From Candidatus Saccharimonadota bacterium (GTDB lineage: Bacteria; Patescibacteriota; Saccharimonadia; Saccharimonadales; Saccharimonadaceae), in contig JAUCSD010000001.1 of NCBI GenBank assembly GCA_030445245.1, forward strand, positions 812,671 to 876,670: 64,000 nt of DNA. Direction: 5' to 3'. Under the pieces are notes generated by a model. The model was not told where the DNA came from. It ran no database searches and was given only the letters and a program-made list of their open reading frames with translations. Positions 59,527-64,000 of this stretch are shown piece after piece. Each line of letters opens with the position of its first letter. Positions within the stretch are counted from its first letter, which is position 1. The position numbers were made by a program, and so were the translations under genes.

Positions 59527-61029
59527 TTAGTATGTCGCATTGTAGATAACATTATAAAAATTGGCGCGCTGCACGTTCGAAGCGCTCGTATTATTAATCT
59601 GCGATCCAACAATCGTCGTCGGTCCAGCGGATGTTAGAGCCGTATAGATTCCCTGGAAAAGCATGGCATCACGAGCGACGGTCGTGTTACCTCCGATAGG
59701 CGTCAGAACGGCATTCGTCGCGCCACTCGCCACCCGATCATTGCCGTATATCGTAAAGGCGGCACTTGTGTACGTTGTTGCACTTGAGAGGACTGCTCCA
59801 ACCCAGTATTCACCAGGTGTCATGTTAACGTTCATCGGAACGGTCATCTGACGCATTGACTGTACGGAACTGTTAGCCGTTGTACTCGCCGAATGGGACC
59901 ATTGGAACCCGTTATTGGCGCTACCGGATGATGCGAGGGAGAGCGTTGAGCCGTTTAGGGTATATATCCCCATCCATAGGGATATATTCGCTGATGCTAC
60001 AGTCGCCGATGTATTCGTCGCCGCAGAGAGTGATCCACCTATCTTCATAGCCGATCCAGACACGTTGAATGGCACATACATATGATTGAGCGAGAGTGAT
60101 CCCGCTACTACGGTGTTAAGTGACGTAAAGAGACCCTCCATATATTCAAATCGAGAGAGCGTACCACCGGCGCCACCGCCACCTGCGCCTGCAATTGTAA
60201 TCGTGTTACCACCGGCGCCAGTTGCCTGGCTTAAAGTGATATTGTTACCACCGGCAAAGACCACTTGATTTGACGCGGTACCACTTGTACCGCTCGTATT
60301 GCCGAGGTTGCTCATGCCAGCGGAAAAGGCAGGTGCACCAATACTAATCGTCGCTCCGTTGGACGAGATGCTCAGTGCGCCCGTCGCCGAGAGACTTGAA
60401 GTCTGAGGAACAGAAAGATTAAATGACTGGCCTGTCGTTGAAGCGATCGTTAACGCACCACTGGCGATAAGATTAACTGTTCCGCTTGATAATGTGGTTT
60501 GTGAGTTCGCAAGTGCAATACCACCGCCACCACCGCCTGCGCCCGCCGAGATCGTCACGGCATTACCATTCTGGCTAAGGGTTATGTTATTGCCACCCGC
60601 AAGCATCAACGTACCCGAGCTAATCTGTGCCATAACACCGCTTGTATTGCCAGCAAGAGACATGTTGTGGAGGTTCTGAGTTTGAACCGTTTGGTTAGCC
60701 GCTGAAATAGTCATCGTTCCAGATACACCATTAATCGATTGGTTCAACGTAATGTTGTTGCCACCGGCAAATGCATACCGAACAGCAGATCCGCTAACCA
60801 CACCACTTATACCAGCTGTATTGCCGAGGTTGCTCATGCCAAATGTCTGAGAGCCACCGCCTGCTGCAGCGCCGCTAATGGTGATCGCATTGCCGTTTTG
60901 GCTCAATGTGACGTTATTGCCACCCACAAGGGTCATTGTACCCGAGGACACCAAAGCACCAGCGCCGGCTGTGTTACCGCCGATAGTCGCATTGATGCGG
61001 CCGCCGTTCATTGGAGGAATATATGTCAT
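59527..61029 (-). CDS. Phage tail-fibre-like repeat protein
   Basis: 500 aa, Gly/Ser/Asn/Thr-rich. Four copies of a GGNN(V/I)TL-(S/N)Q unit sit in the N-terminal 300 residues, each next to an NLGNT/GNTSG turn and often followed by a glycine run. These are typical of tail-fibre shafts. The last 200 residues form a distinct beta domain (LNHMYVPFNVSGSAMKIGG, SAAFTIYGNDRVASG), likely the receptor-binding tip. There is no signal peptide. It follows the 233-aa gene by 7 nt. Confidence 0.7.
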   Translation of the reverse strand: MTYIPPMNGGRINATIGGNTAGAGALVSSGTMTLVGGNNVTLSQNGNAITISGAAAGGGSQTFGMSNLGNTAGISGVVSGSAVRYAFAGGNNITLNQSINGVSGTMTISAANQTVQTQNLHNMSLAGNTSGVMAQISSGTLMLAGGNNITLSQNGNAVTISAGAGGGGGGIALANSQTTLSSGTVNLIASGALTIASTTGQSFNLSVPQTSSLSATGALSISSNGATISIGAPAFSAGMSNLGNTSGTSGTASNQVVFAGGNNITLSQATGAGGNTITIAGAGGGGAGGTLSRFEYMEGLFTSLNTVVAGSLSLNHMYVPFNVSGSAMKIGGSLSAATNTSATVASANISLWMGIYTLNGSTLSLASSGSANNGFQWSHSASTTANSSVQSMRQMTVPMNVNMTPGEYWVGAVLSSATTYTSAAFTIYGNDRVASGATNAVLTPIGGNTTVARDAMLFQGIYTALTSAGPTTIVGSQINNTSASNVQRANFYNVIYNATY

Positions 61030-61036
61030 GTCTTGC

Positions 61037-61738
61037 TCATATTATATACCACGTGCTTCCATCAGAAACGACAGTGAGCGACGTGTACCGCAAATCGAGT
61101 GAAACGCTCGCCTGTCCATCAATCGTGTCTGCCCCGGAACCTGCTATCGCGCAGGTGTTAGCCGATCCATCAATACGCTTAACATAGAATCGATATCCTG
61201 CATTTGCTGAAGCTACCGGCAGGGTAATGGTGACGTTGCCGCTCGTCGCGTTAGCAAAAATAACGACATCAGTACCTGTGATCGTATAATTACTGGTTTT
61301 GGTACTCGTGGCGAACGTGACGTCGTCCCAGCTTGGCAGCCCACTGTTCACTTTCATCGTCTTGCCAGTTGCGCCGATGCCTAGACGGACGAAGTTGCCA
61401 GATGAATCACGGTAGTAGAGATCGCCTGTCGCTCCTGAGGCATCATCATAAAGAGCAACCTTCTTACGCACGGCTCCTGTGGTGATAGTGAAGTAGAGAC
61501 TATCTGTGTTGAATTCAACTGCTCCAGCCTCAGCTGTGCTGAGTAATGTACCCGAGGTAAGCTTCAACGGGGCCGTCCCTGCCGTTGCCGTTCCTGCGCG
61601 TATCGTTACTGCCTTGTGGCCACCGTTAACAGCATTGTCGGTGTCGTCATTGTAATGCTCCTTCATGAGGAATTGACGAATGATATCACCCCATAAACCA
61701 TCGTCACTATTTACAATCGGGAGTCTTTGTTGGACCAT
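61037..61738 (-). CDS. Tail-fibre-like protein, smaller
   Basis: 233 aa. Its first part (LPIVNSDDGLWGDIIRQFL) is helical and resembles structural proteins; next comes LTSGTLLSTAEAGAVEFNTD, a frequent tail-fibre segment. The C-terminal half has SNYTITGTDVVIFANAT and TITLPVASANAGYRFYVKR, a beta-helix-like pattern found in tail fibres. There is no signal peptide. It starts 3 nt after the 70-aa gene stop. Confidence 0.7.
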   Translation of the reverse strand: MVQQRLPIVNSDDGLWGDIIRQFLMKEHYNDDTDNAVNGGHKAVTIRAGTATAGTAPLKLTSGTLLSTAEAGAVEFNTDSLYFTITTGAVRKKVALYDDASGATGDLYYRDSSGNFVRLGIGATGKTMKVNSGLPSWDDVTFATSTKTSNYTITGTDVVIFANATSGNVTITLPVASANAGYRFYVKRIDGSANTCAIAGSGADTIDGQASVSLDLRYTSLTVVSDGSTWYII

Positions 61739-61741
61739 GAG

Positions 61742-61954
61742 CTATGCTCCAAACTTTCTTGAACCAAACCCATGAGAGTTATCGGGCTGAGATTCAGCCA
61801 CCTTTGGTGTTTCGGCTGTTTTTGCGAAGTGGGTGAGCAACGAGATCAAATTGCTAAAACCAAACAGTACGACAAGGGAACCTCCTAAGAATTGGAGAAA
61901 TTCCTTTCGGGTAATATCTTTTTGGGATATTTTTTTAATCAAATTGTCCCTCAC
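61742..61954 (-). CDS. Small membrane protein with Tat-like N-terminus
   Basis: 70 aa. DITRKEFLQFLGGSLVVLFG resembles a Tat-like hydrophobic helix (TRKEFL with a single Arg), and the end NSHGFGSRKFGA is distinctive. It forms one membrane helix with a short tail. Its stop is 3 nt from the fibre-like gene, so it is likely the membrane base of the fibre locus. No family is named; the tail may be an interaction or processing motif. Confidence 0.6.
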   Translation of the reverse strand: MRDNLIKKISQKDITRKEFLQFLGGSLVVLFGFSNLISLLTHFAKTAETPKVAESQPDNSHGFGSRKFGA

Positions 61955-62003
61955 GCAACACCCTCTCTTTATCTGTCAGTATAGCAACACACTAGGCACT
62001 ACA

Positions 62004-63053
62004 TCAAGATCGAAAATGCATATGCTTCTTTTTCATATGCAAGATGGATCGAATGAAGGTCCACAAACCAGCACCAACAAGGACCATAACCACTAACAAC
62101 CCCAGAAGAAGCTTCCAAGGAATCACCCAAAAGCTGACCTCACCGACAATCGGCACATCACGTTGGCCGTCGTTGTATATTGCAACGACCTTGGCCGTAT
62201 AGCGCCCAATGGGAATACGAGACAGGTTGTTCCAGTTCCACGAAAGCTCTTGTTTTGTTGTCCCATCGACAGCCATTACCGTATGCGCCACTTGGAACCC
62301 ATCACTCCATTCACTCTTAAGCGTTCGGGTGACGCCAGGCAAGATGTAGCCGTTCGCCTTATTCACGGGCAGGGTGCTTATCGGTGTCGCATCATTCGAG
62401 CCGCGTTGTATAAAGACATTACCTGACGGCTGAATGATCGTATTACCTGTATTTTTAAACTTTACATCAAACTTTACCGGCAAATATTCATAAATAGATT
62501 GATCGCTGGTGAACTGAGAAAGATCAAGTTTACGTACCGCACCAGGCCTGTCTATGTTAATAAGGGTAAAGAGCGCCACCGAGCCTTTAAGCTGTCTTCC
62601 TGAGCCAGTACTAGGAGCATTCTTCTGCCTGTTAATGACAAGAGCGAAAGAATAGCTGAATCCCGCATCTTTAGGTACGGCGAAGGTTACCTTCTCAGTC
62701 ATAACCTCGCCAGGAGCCACGGTAAATGTAGGCGATCCAAAAGTAATCCATTTTGCTTCTTCGGGCGTCTGGACGTCATCAAAGACGAGTGACTCTTTGT
62801 CGTCAATTTTGAAACTTCGTGGCGACACTTTAAGATCTTCTGTTTGCGAGCCAGTATTTCTAACCTTCAATTCGACACTTGTTGCCTGACCGGGCTTCAA
62901 TGTCAGGACAAGGGGGGATGGTGATATCTGTAAAGAAAAATCGCCTGTATTATCAGCCGCGGACACGCTCTTTGATATAGCTATAAGCCCAGCAATACTT
63001 GCCAGGCCTACAGTCGCTATAACAGCGAGAACACGTATTTTTCTGTTTACCAT
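62004..63053 (-). CDS. DUF916/WxL-partner-like membrane-anchored protein B
   Basis: 349 aa from the ATG at 63053, 10 nt after the stop of the upstream secreted-protein gene; an ORF 26 codons longer overlaps that gene and is rejected. A signal helix (about 7-33) precedes Ig-like domains: SPSPLVLTLKPGQATSVELK and FKNTGNTIIQPSGNV. A C-terminal membrane helix (about 315-340) and the basic tail MKKKHMHFRS follow. It has the same plan as protein A at 55.9 kb and probably pairs with the adjacent secreted protein. Confidence 0.63.
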   Translation of the reverse strand: MVNRKIRVLAVIATVGLASIAGLIAISKSVSAADNTGDFSLQISPSPLVLTLKPGQATSVELKVRNTGSQTEDLKVSPRSFKIDDKESLVFDDVQTPEEAKWITFGSPTFTVAPGEVMTEKVTFAVPKDAGFSYSFALVINRQKNAPSTGSGRQLKGSVALFTLINIDRPGAVRKLDLSQFTSDQSIYEYLPVKFDVKFKNTGNTIIQPSGNVFIQRGSNDATPISTLPVNKANGYILPGVTRTLKSEWSDGFQVAHTVMAVDGTTKQELSWNWNNLSRIPIGRYTAKVVAIYNDGQRDVPIVGEVSFWVIPWKLLLGLLVVMVLVGAGLWTFIRSILHMKKKHMHFRS

Positions 63054-63063
63054 GTGTGTCGTC

Positions 63064-64000
63064 TTAGAATAGTCCTGCACCAATGATCGTGAGCGTATCA
63101 GCGTAGTCACTTGCTGCAGCACTCGTGACACTAATTGCCACGTTGTTTTTTATGGTCATAACCGCAGTGTCAGCAGTACCATTTGAACTTGCGAGTGCAC
63201 GGAGTGACGTATCAAGGCCGCCACCTTGGCCAGTTGCCGTACCGACGAATGGCGCTGCAACGGTAATAGAACCTGAACCGCCTGCTTGAGTTGTCGTGAT
63301 ACCAGTGTTGTATCCTACAGTACCCGCGACGAGTGTACTGTTAGTGCCTGGTGTTGTCGAAGCGAGCGTACTCGACGCAGAGGTGGAGTTAAGACCCGTA
63401 TTGGCATCTTTCGCCCATACCATCCAACCGTTCTTAGCATTCGTACTGACCGTTGCCGTACGTGGCGTTGGACTGGTTACAACGCTACCTGTTGCGAGCG
63501 TTCCGAGTGCGTCAGTTGATGCGCTTAATGCAAAGGAGAATGTTGATGGAACTGTAGCAGATACTGCGATTTGATCGCTCGTCACACTTGCCGTACTGTA
63601 TGATGCTGTATCTATGTTTGCTGGTACTGATGTACGAGTAGTAATCGTACCCGTGTTGGAACTGCTTGCAGATGATTTTATTGAGACTGCAGCAGTGTTG
63701 GCCCAGTTGAAACAATACAACGTACCAACAGTAAGATCACCGCTTGGGAATGTTACCGTTTGAGAAGTAACGTTCGTAGCCGTGGCGATGCTCGGCCAGG
63801 CAGTACCTCCCGTAGGCCATGCAAGGTTGGTTGTGTTAACGGTGAAGTTAGCGGCTGTTCCAAGTGTATAACCTGTTGGAAATACTACCTGAACATCTGC
63901 TTCGGTAGCTACCGTCGCTGGTTTAGCACATATCGTACCGGTTGTCGCCGTACTCGTTTGCATCCGATCGAATCGAACAGACGATTGTGTTAAATCGGCG
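63064..64000 (-). CDS. Secreted WxL-like protein, C-terminal part (runs off window)
   Basis: The frame is open to the right edge, so the 5' end is missing; 311 codons plus stop are visible. Ala/Ser/Thr/Val-rich beta protein with TSSVRFDRM-like ADLTQSSVRFDRM at the visible start, a Cys pair (TICAKP and LYCFNW), and a module TVPSTFSFALS to NAKNGWMVWAKD that resembles the 55.3-kb protein. It ends ADTLTIIGAGLF. It is likely a wall-bound partner of protein B immediately downstream. Confidence 0.65.
   Translation of the reverse strand, partial: ADLTQSSVRFDRMQTSTATTGTICAKPATVATEADVQVVFPTGYTLGTAANFTVNTTNLAWPTGGTAWPSIATATNVTSQTVTFPSGDLTVGTLYCFNWANTAAVSIKSSASSSNTGTITTRTSVPANIDTASYSTASVTSDQIAVSATVPSTFSFALSASTDALGTLATGSVVTSPTPRTATVSTNAKNGWMVWAKDANTGLNSTSASSTLASTTPGTNSTLVAGTVGYNTGITTTQAGGSGSITVAAPFVGTATGQGGGLDTSLRALASSNGTADTAVMTIKNNVAISVTSAAASDYADTLTIIGAGLF

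Noticed and set aside
59527-61029. A CRISPR-like or tandem DNA repeat array
   Set aside because: The repeats are imperfect, irregularly spaced and in frame; they encode protein repeats.
56763-64000. A complete prophage
   Set aside because: Fibre-like genes are present, but no terminase, portal, capsid, tail tube, integrase or lysis gene is in the window; genes beyond the right edge could change this.
1-64000. UGA recoded to glycine, as in Gracilibacteria and SR1
   Set aside because: UGA closes many conserved genes at the expected length, including tsaE and pilM with ATGA/GTGA overlaps, so the standard bacterial code applies.

Overview
The window looks like chromosomal DNA of a small-genome bacterium of the Candidate Phyla Radiation (Patescibacteria), most likely a Saccharibacterium (TM7). 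This is inferred from gene content (compact pilB-pilC-pilM-pilN-pilO pilus operon, minimal TsaB, short HrcA, RimK-type ligases, S-layer/WxL-like secreted proteins) and from the genomic style (moderate GC, dense short operons, UGA used as a normal stop). No rRNA, CRISPR array, integrase or transposase was seen. Two genes run off the window: rny at the left end and a secreted-protein gene at the right end.

Layout. 1-7.5 kb: RNase Y, t6A enzymes TsaB/TsaE, and a type IV pilus assembly operon. 7.5-19 kb: recA-recX, a pilin, and a dispersed yebC-ruvC-ruvA-ruvB cluster interrupted by PBP1A, a phospholipase D-like enzyme, a methyltransferase and a deoxyribosyltransferase-like/RHH fusion. 19-27.5 kb: tRNA-Lys, membrane proteins, then a group with two RimK/cyanophycin-like ATP-grasp ligases, a third ATP-grasp enzyme, a retropepsin-like protease, a GT4 glycosyltransferase and a DUF1704/MATCAP-like metallopeptidase. 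27.5-36.3 kb: the HrcA regulon (dnaJ, dnaK, grpE, hrcA) with three CIRCE operators, plus radC and an FAD oxidoreductase. 36.3-45.6 kb: an adenylate-kinase-like protein, LepA, MurJ, FtsH, TilS, a pilin and a Y-family polymerase with a small partner. 45.6-52 kb: an accessory zone in which four visibly GC-rich mini-genes with SD sequences and 3' hairpins sit among native genes, with tRNA-Met, a pentapeptide-repeat protein, an esterase and an isopentenyl phosphate kinase-like enzyme. 52-64 kb: a secreted helical protein, a UvrA paralogue, and a minus-strand block of about 8 kb encoding secreted/WxL-partner-like proteins, phage-tail-fibre-like repeat proteins, a glycosyltransferase and a methyltransferase.

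Cross-cutting signals. First, many native genes start 6-8 nt downstream of a TATAAT-like box, which implies pervasive leaderless transcription and settles several start codons. Second, both tRNA genes end inside long near-perfect inverted repeats that begin at the same tRNA nucleotide (71) and swallow the encoded CCA. Third, all three CIRCE operators carry the promoter -35 hexamer in their 9-bp spacer. Fourth, the fibre-like/WxL-like locus at the right end is the best candidate for an undescribed system, plausibly a surface adhesion or host-contact apparatus; that function is inference only.
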